A stretch of DNA of 64,000 nt, taken from Lachnospiraceae bacterium (GTDB lineage Bacteria > Bacillota > Clostridia > Lachnospirales > Lachnospiraceae). This document shows positions 28,238 through 35,277 of the stretch, piece after piece; positions within the stretch are counted from its first letter, which is position 1, and every line of letters starts with the position of its first letter. The position numbers and the translations under genes were made by a program. The notes under the pieces are model-generated. The model was not told the DNA's origin, did no database searches, and saw only the letters and a list, made by a program, of their open reading frames with translations. The DNA lies in contig JAFXSQ010000005.1 in NCBI GenBank assembly GCA_017525525.1, positions 35,943-99,942 of the forward strand, given 5' to 3'.

Positions 28238-29548
28238 TTACTCCTCCATAATCTCATCCGGAAAAGTATAATCTATCTTCTCCACTTCCTCAGGCTTCGA
28301 ACCTCTCTCAAAAAGCCAGGCTTCATCCAGACCCATGTTGAGTATGCTATTTGCGCAGCTGCCTGTCTTCACTGCTATATACTGCGCTGTGGTTACATCA
28401 TTTCCGCCTAAGTAAAGCATGTGATCACAGTTATTCAGTATAGTTGACGCTTCATTCTCGCTATACTTCTTTTGAAGCTGCGATATGCTCTGAATGATGA
28501 TGCTTACAGAGATATCTCTCGACCTCATGACCGAGATCAGATCCGGGAAACCGGGAATGTAAACATTTGTGCCAAAGTCATCCATCATTACTCTGACAGG
28601 TACCTTAAGTCGGCTGTCCTCCTGCATGTCCGCCTCATCGCAAAGCATCTGGAACAGGTTTGCATAGAACACATTTATCATCTTGTCCATCATGCGATCG
28701 CTGTCGCTTACCTCTACGAAGAGTATCGATCTTTTTCTTCCGAGATCGGCCAGATCAAAGCTGCTGGTACCCTTGAAAAGCTTCGCGCACTCGCCGTAGA
28801 TAAAAGGTTCCAGCGTATTGGACACATACTGCGCGATACATGACCATGTCTTGTCGGCAACAAAGGTCGGCGCATAGAGTCTGTACATCTTAACAGCAAA
28901 GCTGTCAGGGTTTTCCTCTTCAAGCTTGAGGAAGAAGGACACTCCCTTCCACTTCTTCTCATCATTAGAAGATAAAAGACTTTTGGCGTTTTCCGCATAC
29001 TCCCTGCACATCTGCTCAAAAAGAGCCAGCACAGAGCCGAAATGCTGCGACTTTTCATCGAGCTTCTCCAGGACGAAGGCCATAAGACTCATTATGACCT
29101 CACGTGTCGAGTTGCTCCAGAACCTGTCCCTTTCTTCCTCATCAACCAGCATGAACGCAAGCCTCTTTAAGTCAAGCTCTCGATAGCTTCCGTCAGGATT
29201 GCGCCTTACAAAGTCAAAAGGATTGTAGGTCATGGAATTCTCGGGGGATACAAAGCTTATCGTATTTACCGTAAACCCACGCTTCTTCATGTACGAGGTG
29301 TACCTCTTTGAAAGCGCTCCCTTGGTATCCACAACCACCATGCTGTCCTTGCAGCAGAGCAGGTTAGGCTCCACGTAGCCCTTAGTCTTCCCTGTTCCGG
29401 GAGGGCCTATGATCGTGTCGTTGTTGTTCGCAAGTGACAGATTGGGAACAACCTTGCCCTGAGCGAGCACCCTCACATTCTTCGTGATGAGATCCTTCTT
29501 AATATCCCTTGCAGTCTTCGGTGCCTCCGGTAATGAAAATCCAAACAT
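28238..29548 (-). CDS. VirD4/TraG-like ATPase lacking the membrane domain
   Basis: 436 residues from the ATG of MFGFSLPEAPKTARD, which has GAGAGGT upstream. A longer frame beginning 21 codons earlier starts within a palindromic repeat and is rejected. Features of T4SS coupling proteins: IIGPPGTGKTKGYVEPN (Walker A, ~residue 49), MVVVDTKGAL, RVMMDDFGTNVYIPGFPDL (Walker B region, ~321) and VMRSRDISVSIIIQSISQL. Only ~48 residues precede Walker A and none are hydrophobic enough to span a membrane, whereas VirD4 proteins usually carry an N-terminal membrane domain. No relaxase, TraE/VirB4 or integrase is in the window. It may be a soluble DNA-pumping or hexameric motor recruited to the accessory cluster. 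Confidence 0.85.
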   Translation of the reverse strand: MFGFSLPEAPKTARDIKKDLITKNVRVLAQGKVVPNLSLANNNDTIIGPPGTGKTKGYVEPNLLCCKDSMVVVDTKGALSKRYTSYMKKRGFTVNTISFVSPENSMTYNPFDFVRRNPDGSYRELDLKRLAFMLVDEEERDRFWSNSTREVIMSLMAFVLEKLDEKSQHFGSVLALFEQMCREYAENAKSLLSSNDEKKWKGVSFFLKLEEENPDSFAVKMYRLYAPTFVADKTWSCIAQYVSNTLEPFIYGECAKLFKGTSSFDLADLGRKRSILFVEVSDSDRMMDKMINVFYANLFQMLCDEADMQEDSRLKVPVRVMMDDFGTNVYIPGFPDLISVMRSRDISVSIIIQSISQLQKKYSENEASTILNNCDHMLYLGGNDVTTAQYIAVKTGSCANSILNMGLDEAWLFERGSKPEEVEKIDYTFPDEIMEE

Positions 29549-29576
29549 AATCTCTACCTCTCTTTCTTTTTTCTTA

Positions 29577-29701
29577 CTAAGACTCTTTGCTTCGCGTAAG
29601 TCGTGACACACTATGTCATTTCGTGTAAATCAAAGATTTCCTGTCTCACTTATCGCCGTGCCGACCGCGTGCCGCAAAGCGGCTGATTACATTACGCGGT
29701 C
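29577..29701. repeat. Family A repeat plus GC-rich inverted repeat
   Basis: The left part (to ~29626) is a family A copy with AAGACTCTTTGC, TTCGCGTAAGTCGTGACACA. The right part has nested inverted repeats: GACCGCGT/ACGCGGTC at 29663-29670 and 29694-29701, with GCCGC-AAA-GCGGC inside. Lies between the sigH terminator and the VirD4-like gene. I found no clear promoter here. Confidence 0.6.
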
Positions 29702-29708
29702 GTGCACA

Positions 29709-29739
29709 TAAAAAAGGTGATACCACCATGATATCACCC
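29709..29739 (-). terminator. Intrinsic terminator of the cysS-sigH operon
   Basis: On the minus strand the stem GGTGATA...TATCACC is followed by TTTTTT, 36 bp after the sigH stop codon. It separates the housekeeping operon from the accessory island. Confidence 0.85.
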
Positions 29740-29774
29740 TGATAATTTCGCCGTAGATTTACGGAAGATTTACT

Positions 29775-30362
29775 TTATTCCGTTTTCAGCTTATTTCTTA
29801 TGCGTTTTAACGCATTGTCTATAGACTTCTTGTCCTTGTTAAGCTTCGACGCTATATCCTGATAGGACAAGCCTTCAAGAAAGAGGTCAAGCACGCTCTT
29901 TTCAAATGAGGTAAGTTTTATGTTCAGCCGCCTGTAGAAGCCCTCCAGCTGCTCCTGCTCTAATATCATCCTCTCCGGTTCGAAGGAAAAATCCGGTGTG
30001 TCGGCTTCCGCCTGCCTGCTGCCTTCTCCGTCGTCATCCCCGTATATGGATATGTATTCATTTAACGGAAGGTTCTTCTTTCTGTTAGACTGCTTTATCG
30101 CCGTTTTGATCTGGCTTCTTATGCAGAGCACCGCAAAAGTCGGAAACGAGGCATCCCTCTTGTCATCATATTCCCTGATTGCCTTGAGTAACCCTATCAT
30201 CCCCTCCTGGGACACGTCATCCTCATCTCCGCCTACCAGAAACCAGGTACGACTCTCTCTCTTAGCAAGCTTGCCGTACTTCCTCAGCAAAAAGTCGGTG
30301 GCGTCCCCGTCACCGCTTTGCGCTGCCTTCACTATGTCGTTGTCGGAAAGAGCTTCGTACAT
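29775..30362 (-). CDS. sigH: RNA polymerase sigma-H-type sigma factor
   Basis: 195 residues. Region 2 is seen as DEDDVSQEGMIGLLKAIREYD with FPTFAVLCIRSQIKTAIK, and region 4 as LSYQDIASKLNKDKKSIDNALKRIR, a helix-turn-helix. This matches the SigH (Spo0H) subfamily of sporulation and transition-state sigma factors in length and motifs. It sits at the end of cysS-mrnC-rlmB-sigH, the same order as in Bacillus and many Clostridia (yacP is absent here). The gap to rlmB is only a few bases. Regulation is probably post-transcriptional together with the operon; no separate promoter was found. Confidence 0.9.
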   Translation of the reverse strand: MYEALSDNDIVKAAQSGDGDATDFLLRKYGKLAKRESRTWFLVGGDEDDVSQEGMIGLLKAIREYDDKRDASFPTFAVLCIRSQIKTAIKQSNRKKNLPLNEYISIYGDDDGEGSRQAEADTPDFSFEPERMILEQEQLEGFYRRLNIKLTSFEKSVLDLFLEGLSYQDIASKLNKDKKSIDNALKRIRNKLKTE

Positions 30363-30365
30363 TGT

Positions 30366-31142
30366 CTACATTGTCCTTTGTCTTACTATCTCATATGCAA
30401 GCACTCCGCAGGCCACGGATGCGTTCAGCGAGTCAATCTGTCCGAACATCGGTATGCTTACAAGATAGTCGCACTTTTCCTTAACCAGCCTCGATACGCC
30501 GCTGCCCTCGTTACCTATCACAAGCCCTATAGCGCCTTTTAGATTCACATCATACATGCGCTGTCCCTGCATATCCGCGCAGGCAAACCACAAGCCCTTG
30601 CTTTGAAGCTCCTCTATGGTCTTGGCTATGTTCGTAACCCTTGCAACCGGAGTGTAGGCATAAGCGCCCGCAGATGCCTTCGCGGCAGTCATGGTAAGAC
30701 CTACCGCTCTTCTCTTTGGGATAATCACTCCGTGAGCGCCCGCGAGGTTTGCGGTTCTGATTATAGCTCCCAAGTTGTGCGGGTCCTCTATCTCGTCCAA
30801 GATAATCACAAAGGGCGCTTCGCCCTTTTCCTCAGCCTTTTTGAGTATATCATCAACACTCACATAATCATAAGCCGCAACGTAAGCTATAACGCCCTGA
30901 TGATTGCCGCTCTCGGATATGCTGTTCAGTCTCTCCTTCTTGACATAGTCGAAGACTACGCCCTTTTGCTTCGCGAGCTTTATTATCGCGGCAATGGTAT
31001 TGTCTCTTAAGCCCTCCTGGATAAGGAGTCTGTCTATCTCCTTGCCGGCTCGCATGGTCTCTAAGACAACATTCCTTCCCTCGACCACATTTGCGCTTGC
31101 TTCTTTATTATTTACATTATCGTTATTATTTGTCTTTTCCAC
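30366..31142 (-). CDS. rlmB: 23S rRNA 2'-O-methyltransferase RlmB (TrmH/SpoU family)
   Basis: 258 residues. The N-terminal substrate-binding domain has VEGRNVVLETMRAGKEIDRL. The SPOUT catalytic domain carries ILDEIEDPHNLGAIIRTA, GLVIGNEGSGVS and SIPMFGQIDSLNASVACGV, the three TrmH-family motifs. It methylates a guanosine ribose in 23S rRNA (Gm2251 in E. coli numbering) using SAM. A short Asn-rich leader precedes the conserved part. Its start overlaps the mrnC end by 17 bp and its stop abuts sigH. Confidence 0.92.
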   Translation of the reverse strand: MEKTNNNDNVNNKEASANVVEGRNVVLETMRAGKEIDRLLIQEGLRDNTIAAIIKLAKQKGVVFDYVKKERLNSISESGNHQGVIAYVAAYDYVSVDDILKKAEEKGEAPFVIILDEIEDPHNLGAIIRTANLAGAHGVIIPKRRAVGLTMTAAKASAGAYAYTPVARVTNIAKTIEELQSKGLWFACADMQGQRMYDVNLKGAIGLVIGNEGSGVSRLVKEKCDYLVSIPMFGQIDSLNASVACGVLAYEIVRQRTM

Positions 31143-31584
31143 TCAAGTATTCCTCTATCATCCTGTCCGCAAAGTATGCGAACCTATCCTTATCGTCTTT
31201 CAAATACAGATAACCGAACAACGCCTCAAGCCCCGTGGCCTTCATGTACTCGCCGCGGGTCGCGTTCTTGGCCTTCGAGTGCGTGTTTGCATTTCTTCCT
31301 CGCTTGTACACGGAGAGTTCCCCTTCATTAAGCTCCTCCAATATCTCCTCAGCAAACGCAGCCTGGTTCACCGCCTTTACTATTGCGCTCACGTCCCTGT
31401 GATACTTGTAGGTCTGCTTATCGCTTGTCTTCACGAAGAATGTCTTCACATAGAGGTCAAGCGCGCTGTCCCCTATGTAAGCAAGCGCCAGAGCCGACTG
31501 CTTCGCCGGATCGCTCGCAGGCATAACACGCCCGGCGCTTACACACTCTTCGTTTACGCTATCTTCATCTAAGCTCTTTTCCAT
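31126..31584 (-). CDS. mrnC: Mini-ribonuclease III
   Basis: 152 residues with an RNase III catalytic fold but no dsRNA-binding domain: LALAYIGDSALDLYVKTFF at the N-terminus and LFGYLYLKDDKDR, with the acidic residues expected for metal binding. Mini-III matures 23S rRNA ends in Firmicutes. Tucked between cysS (16 bp overlap) and rlmB (17 bp overlap), the classic position. Confidence 0.9.
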   Translation of the reverse strand: MEKSLDEDSVNEECVSAGRVMPASDPAKQSALALAYIGDSALDLYVKTFFVKTSDKQTYKYHRDVSAIVKAVNQAAFAEEILEELNEGELSVYKRGRNANTHSKAKNATRGEYMKATGLEALFGYLYLKDDKDRFAYFADRMIEEYLSGKDK

Positions 31585-32987
31585 CTCACACCTTCTCTTG
31601 TGTCCTCTAAGATGATACCCTTCTCGGTAAGAAGATTTCTTATCTCATCCGCGCGCGCGAAATTCTTTTCCTTTCTTGCGGCATTCCTTTCTTCTATAAG
31701 CGCCTCTATCTCCTCGTCAAGGAGCTCCTCCTTCGGAAGCGTATCCACGCCTAACACGTTCATCATTATGTCTAATATGTTAAACACTTTTCCGGCATAT
31801 GACCTGGTCGTCCCCTCTGCTGTCATTATATTCGCAAGCTTTACCAGCTCGAATATCACGCCCATGGCGCCTGCGGTGTTAAGGTCATCATCCATAGCCT
31901 CGTCAAAGCGCTCAAGAAGCTTCTCTGCCTCGGTATATGAAGCCTGCTCCGCATCCGTCATATCACCGTCGCCGCCGTTTTCAGCCAGATTCTTTAATGC
32001 CTGCGCTGCAGTCCTTATTCTCTCAAGTCCCGTCTTCGCCGAGATTACAAGCTCTTCGGACAAGTTCAGAGGACTTCTGTAATGGGACGAAAGCATGAAG
32101 AACCTTATTATCTGAAGATCGTACTTCTCGCCTATCTCCCTTACGGTAAAGAAGTTGCCGAGCGACTTGCTCATCTTCTGTCCGTCTATATTTAAGTAGC
32201 CGTTGTGCATCCAGTACCTTGCGAACTCGGTTCCGTTTGCCGCCTCGGACTGCGCAATCTCATTCTCATGATGCGGGAAGATAAGGTCCTGTCCGCCCGC
32301 GTGTATGTCAATAATATCGCCTATGTATTTCTTGGACATGCATGAGCACTCCAGGTGCCAGCCAGGTCTGCCCTCACTCCACGGAGACTCCCAGAAGGGC
32401 TCGCCCTCCTTCTTCGGCTTCCAAAGCACAAAGTCCAGCGGATCCTCCTTCTCGTCCTCGCCGGTTACCTTGAGCGCATGCGCCTCGGCTCTGTGCCCGC
32501 TCTCAAGATCATCTATATTCTTTCCGGAAAGCTTTCCGTACGACGGGAAGGATCTCGTCCTGAAGTATACAGTACCGTTCTTCTCGTAGGCATGTCCCTT
32601 ATCTATCAGCACCTTCACAAGCTCTATCATGTCGGGGATTTCCTTCGTCGCCTGCGGGTGGGTAGTTGCGGGACGCACATTGAGCGCCGCCATGTCCTTC
32701 TTACACTCCTCTATATAACGCTCGGAGATAACCTCCGAAGGCACGCCCTCCTCTATGGCTCTCTTTATGATCTTGTCGTCCACATCCGTGAAGTTCGATA
32801 CGAAGTTAACCTCATAACCCTTCCTCTCCAGGTATCTCCTAAGGGTGTCGAAGACTATCATCGGCCTCGCATTTCCTATGTGTATAAAATCATATACCGT
32901 AGGGCCGCATACATATATTCCGACCTTTCCCTCCCTTATGGGAACGAATTCCTGCTTTCTTCTTGTGAGTGTGTTGTAGATCTTCAT
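31569..32987 (-). CDS. cysS: Cysteinyl-tRNA synthetase
   Basis: 472 residues from MKIYNTLTRRKQEF, which has AGGAGG 7 bp upstream. The frame is open 40 codons further, but that extension translates a palindromic repeat and is rejected. Zinc-site cysteine and first motif in GIYVCGPTVYDFIHIGNARP (HIGH-like HIGN), further zinc ligands in WHLECSCM and DLIFPHHENEIAQ, and the KMSKS loop in GQKMSKSLGNF. It charges tRNA-Cys. It is the first gene of the cysS-mrnC-rlmB-sigH operon. I looked for a T-box leader and saw only repeat sequence. Confidence 0.95.
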   Translation of the reverse strand: MKIYNTLTRRKQEFVPIREGKVGIYVCGPTVYDFIHIGNARPMIVFDTLRRYLERKGYEVNFVSNFTDVDDKIIKRAIEEGVPSEVISERYIEECKKDMAALNVRPATTHPQATKEIPDMIELVKVLIDKGHAYEKNGTVYFRTRSFPSYGKLSGKNIDDLESGHRAEAHALKVTGEDEKEDPLDFVLWKPKKEGEPFWESPWSEGRPGWHLECSCMSKKYIGDIIDIHAGGQDLIFPHHENEIAQSEAANGTEFARYWMHNGYLNIDGQKMSKSLGNFFTVREIGEKYDLQIIRFFMLSSHYRSPLNLSEELVISAKTGLERIRTAAQALKNLAENGGDGDMTDAEQASYTEAEKLLERFDEAMDDDLNTAGAMGVIFELVKLANIMTAEGTTRSYAGKVFNILDIMMNVLGVDTLPKEELLDEEIEALIEERNAARKEKNFARADEIRNLLTEKGIILEDTREGVRWKRA

Positions 32988-33000
32988 GTTTCCTCCTAAT

Positions 33001-33140
33001 TTAAGATTCTTCCTGTTGCTTCGCAAGCCCTCGCATTTCGTCATAAGGGGTACCGCTTGCGGTGGATTCCTTATGACATCGAAGGCCGGCACCTCAACGC
33101 TTCGCATTGAGGTCTGCGTCGCTTCGCGTAAGTCATGACT
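33001..33140. repeat. Composite palindromic repeat cluster upstream of cysS
   Basis: Three pieces: a family A start (AAGATTCTTCCTGTTGCTTCGC); a hairpin element 'P' at 33041-33079 with arms TCATAAGG and CCTTATGA around GGTACCGC..GCGGT; and a hairpin CCTCAACGC-TTC-GC(A)TTGAGG, ending in TTCGCGTAAGTCATGAC. Element P also occurs nested in another repeat at 63.9 kb. Confidence 0.7.
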
Positions 33141-33146
33141 CTTTTT

Positions 33147-34592
33147 TTATAATACTTTTGATAAAGTTCCTATCAGCCTGTCCACATCAATCGGCTTGGC
33201 CACGTGTCCGTTCATGCCGGCGAGCCTTGCCTCATTCTTATCCTCCTCAAATGCGTTCGCCGTCATGGCAACGATCGGAATAGATGCAATATTGACATCC
33301 TTAAGCGCCCTTATGGCCTTGGTAGCTTCATAGCCGTTCATTACCGGCATCTGTATATCCATAAGTATCGCGTCGTAATAGCCCGCCTCGCTTGCCTCAA
33401 CCATGCCCACGGCCATCTCGCCGTTTACCGCCTGCTCAACCACAAAGCCGTATATCTCCAAGGTGGCGATTGCAATCTCTCGGTTAAGCTCATTGTCCTC
33501 AACAAGAAGAAGTCTCTTGCCGGTAAAGTCAGGCGTCTCCTCCTTATCCATGGAAGCGTTGTCAGCAAAGCTCCTGTTCTCCCTAAGGCTTATGCTTAAG
33601 ATAACCTCCGTGCCCTTGTCAGGTTCGCTCTTCACATCTATATGTCCGTGCATAAGCTCCACGATATTTGCGGTAATCGCCATACCGAGGCCGGTGCCCT
33701 GCTCTCCGCTTATGGTTGAGGTTCTCTCTCTTTCGAAAGGATTGAATATCTTGCTTGCAAACTCCGGCGACATGCCTATACCGTTATCCTTAACCCTTAT
33801 CTCATATACGCAGTATCCGTCCTGAGCCTCGGTAAGCTGAGCAGCATTTAGCTCTATCCTGCCGCCCTCGGGAGTAAACTTGGTTGCATTGCTCAACAGG
33901 TTAAGCACTATCTGATTAAACCTGAGTTTATCGCAAAATACCGCATCCTGCTTTATACCCTCATGGTTGATGACAAGCGTCTGCTTCTTCTCCCTGATCT
34001 GCACACGCATTATCTCGTCTATCTCCTCAAGCATGCTGCTTATCTCGCACTCTGTCTCGACCAGCTCGAATTTTCCGGTTTCTATCTGGCTCATGTCAAG
34101 TATATCGTTGACTATCGAAAGCAGATGCTCGCTCGAGGACTCTATCTTGGCAAGATAATCCTGCATCCGCTCCTCAGTCACTCCCTTTTGCCTTGCCAGA
34201 TGAGTGTAACCGACTATGGCATTCATCGGGGTTCTTATATCGTGCGACATATTTGTTAAGAAATCGCTCTTTGCGCGGCTTCCCTCCTCGGCCTCGAGTC
34301 TTGCCTTCTCAAGAAGCCCCGCCTGCTTACGCATCCCCTTGTATACCGCAAACACAATATAGAGCACCATCAATACAAAAATGAGCATAACGGACGCGCA
34401 TACAATCGTAGTGGTCTTAATTGCCTTTGCTCCCGCTTCGACATCGTCTCCGTCAACACCATAAGAATAAAGCTCCTGCCTCGCCCTGAACTCCACCATC
34501 TTTACAAGCCATATCGCCGAGAAGATGAACACAAGTGAAAGCATCAGCCCCGCTATAAGTATCGACGTATTTTTGTCCCTGTTATTCTTCAT
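33147..34592 (-). CDS. Hybrid sensor histidine kinase with receiver domain
   Basis: 481 residues. Two membrane helices (~10-31 and ~52-75) enclose a loop of only ~20 residues, so there is no real extracellular sensor. A short coiled coil leads to HisKA with MSHDIRTPMNAIVGY (His ~115). The HATPase_c domain has NQIVLNLLSNATKFTPEGG, VKDNGIGM and GTGLGMAI. A C-terminal receiver domain (~365-481) has LLVEDNELNRE and the phospho-acceptor Asp in AILMDIQMPVMNG (~410). There is no output domain, so the signal should pass to a separate HPt protein, encoded directly upstream (18 bp gap). Confidence 0.93.
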   Translation of the reverse strand: MKNNRDKNTSILIAGLMLSLVFIFSAIWLVKMVEFRARQELYSYGVDGDDVEAGAKAIKTTTIVCASVMLIFVLMVLYIVFAVYKGMRKQAGLLEKARLEAEEGSRAKSDFLTNMSHDIRTPMNAIVGYTHLARQKGVTEERMQDYLAKIESSSEHLLSIVNDILDMSQIETGKFELVETECEISSMLEEIDEIMRVQIREKKQTLVINHEGIKQDAVFCDKLRFNQIVLNLLSNATKFTPEGGRIELNAAQLTEAQDGYCVYEIRVKDNGIGMSPEFASKIFNPFERERTSTISGEQGTGLGMAITANIVELMHGHIDVKSEPDKGTEVILSISLRENRSFADNASMDKEETPDFTGKRLLLVEDNELNREIAIATLEIYGFVVEQAVNGEMAVGMVEASEAGYYDAILMDIQMPVMNGYEATKAIRALKDVNIASIPIVAMTANAFEEDKNEARLAGMNGHVAKPIDVDRLIGTLSKVL

Positions 34593-34610
34593 AACACGCT
34601 CCGCAATCTA

Positions 34611-34982
34611 TCATTTGCTGTCTCTGTACTCTGTAATCTTCGCGATTACCTCCGGATAAACCTTGGTCAGCTTCTCGTATGCTGCGTTAACCTTGGCCTC
34701 ATCCCTCTCGCTTTCCTTGCCCGGTCTGTAGCCCTCTGTGATTATGGACAAAGGCTCGGTAAGACATGTCAGCGCAAGATTGGCGCACACGCCCTTTGCC
34801 GCATGCGAGGTTTCGAAAATAGCCGTCGCATCTTTCTCCTCCCATGCTGCCATAAGGCTTTTACAGCTTCCCTCGTCAAGGAATTTCAGAATAAATCTGT
34901 CCACAAGCTTATCCATCATAAGCCTGCTCAAAACCTCATCATAGTTTCCGCCTATGTTTTCATACAGTTCCTTAACCGTCAT
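34611..34982 (-). CDS. HPt (histidine phosphotransfer) protein
   Basis: 123 residues from the ATG behind GGAGGTG; a GTG three codons upstream is less likely. The HPt signature appears as FETSHAAKGVCANLALTCL, with the phosphorylated His near residue 59. All-helical, with no other domain. It lies 18 bp upstream of the hybrid kinase, so the pair forms a phosphorelay: kinase to receiver to HPt and on to an unknown response regulator elsewhere. Confidence 0.9.
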   Translation of the reverse strand: MTVKELYENIGGNYDEVLSRLMMDKLVDRFILKFLDEGSCKSLMAAWEEKDATAIFETSHAAKGVCANLALTCLTEPLSIITEGYRPGKESERDEAKVNAAYEKLTKVYPEVIAKITEYRDSK

Positions 34983-34997
34983 ATTTTGCACCTCCGT

Positions 34998-35079
34998 TTA
35001 ATATGTAATGGCACGATTGCTAAAGCAATCCTGCCCAGTCGGTCGGTGCGATGCAAAATTATGACTTCGTCATAATCGC
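34998..35079. repeat. Dispersed repeat, family B (intact copy)
   Basis: Reading on the minus strand it starts GGAGGTGCGATTATGACG and ends with GGATTGC-TTTA-GCAATC within GCC..GGC-type flanks. The same sequence, inverted and carrying an inserted element, is at 63.86-64.0 kb. It contains two hairpins: TATGAC-GAA-GTCATA and GATTGC-TTTA-GCAATC. Confidence 0.75.
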
Positions 35080-35092
35080 ACCTCCCTCGTTT

Positions 35093-35264
35093 AAGATTAA
35101 GACTCTTCGCTTCGCGTAAGTCGTGACACCCTCGTGTCATTTTCGTCATTCGTGTCATTCTGCGAGGAGAAACGCAATGACGAAGTCATTTTATAAATGC
35201 GTTTCGACGACCGGACACGACGATCAGTCGTGTCAAAACCGACTCTTTAGCCCGAAGACTCTTT
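35093..35264. repeat. Family A repeat, expanded copy
   Basis: From TTAAGATTAAGACTCTTCGC and TTCGCGTAAGTCGTGACAC, through stacked CGTGTCATT words and hairpins (AACGCA..TGCGTT; GACACGAC..GTCGTGTC), to TTTAGCCCGAAGACTCTTTT. It separates the permease gene from the HPt-kinase genes and could form a large mRNA structure. Confidence 0.65.
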
Positions 35265-35277
35265 TATTTATAGTACA

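Noticed and set aside
28238-29548. Reading the island as an integrative conjugative element because of the VirD4-like protein
   Set aside because: No relaxase, VirB4, other T4SS subunit, integrase or attachment site is visible, and the membrane domain is missing.
32988-33107. Longer cysS start
   Set aside because: The extra 40 codons translate repeat DNA; the downstream ATG has an ideal AGGAGG and matches the normal protein start.
32988-33146. T-box riboswitch upstream of cysS
   Set aside because: The space is filled by palindromic repeats; I saw no T-box sequence or terminator/antiterminator pair.
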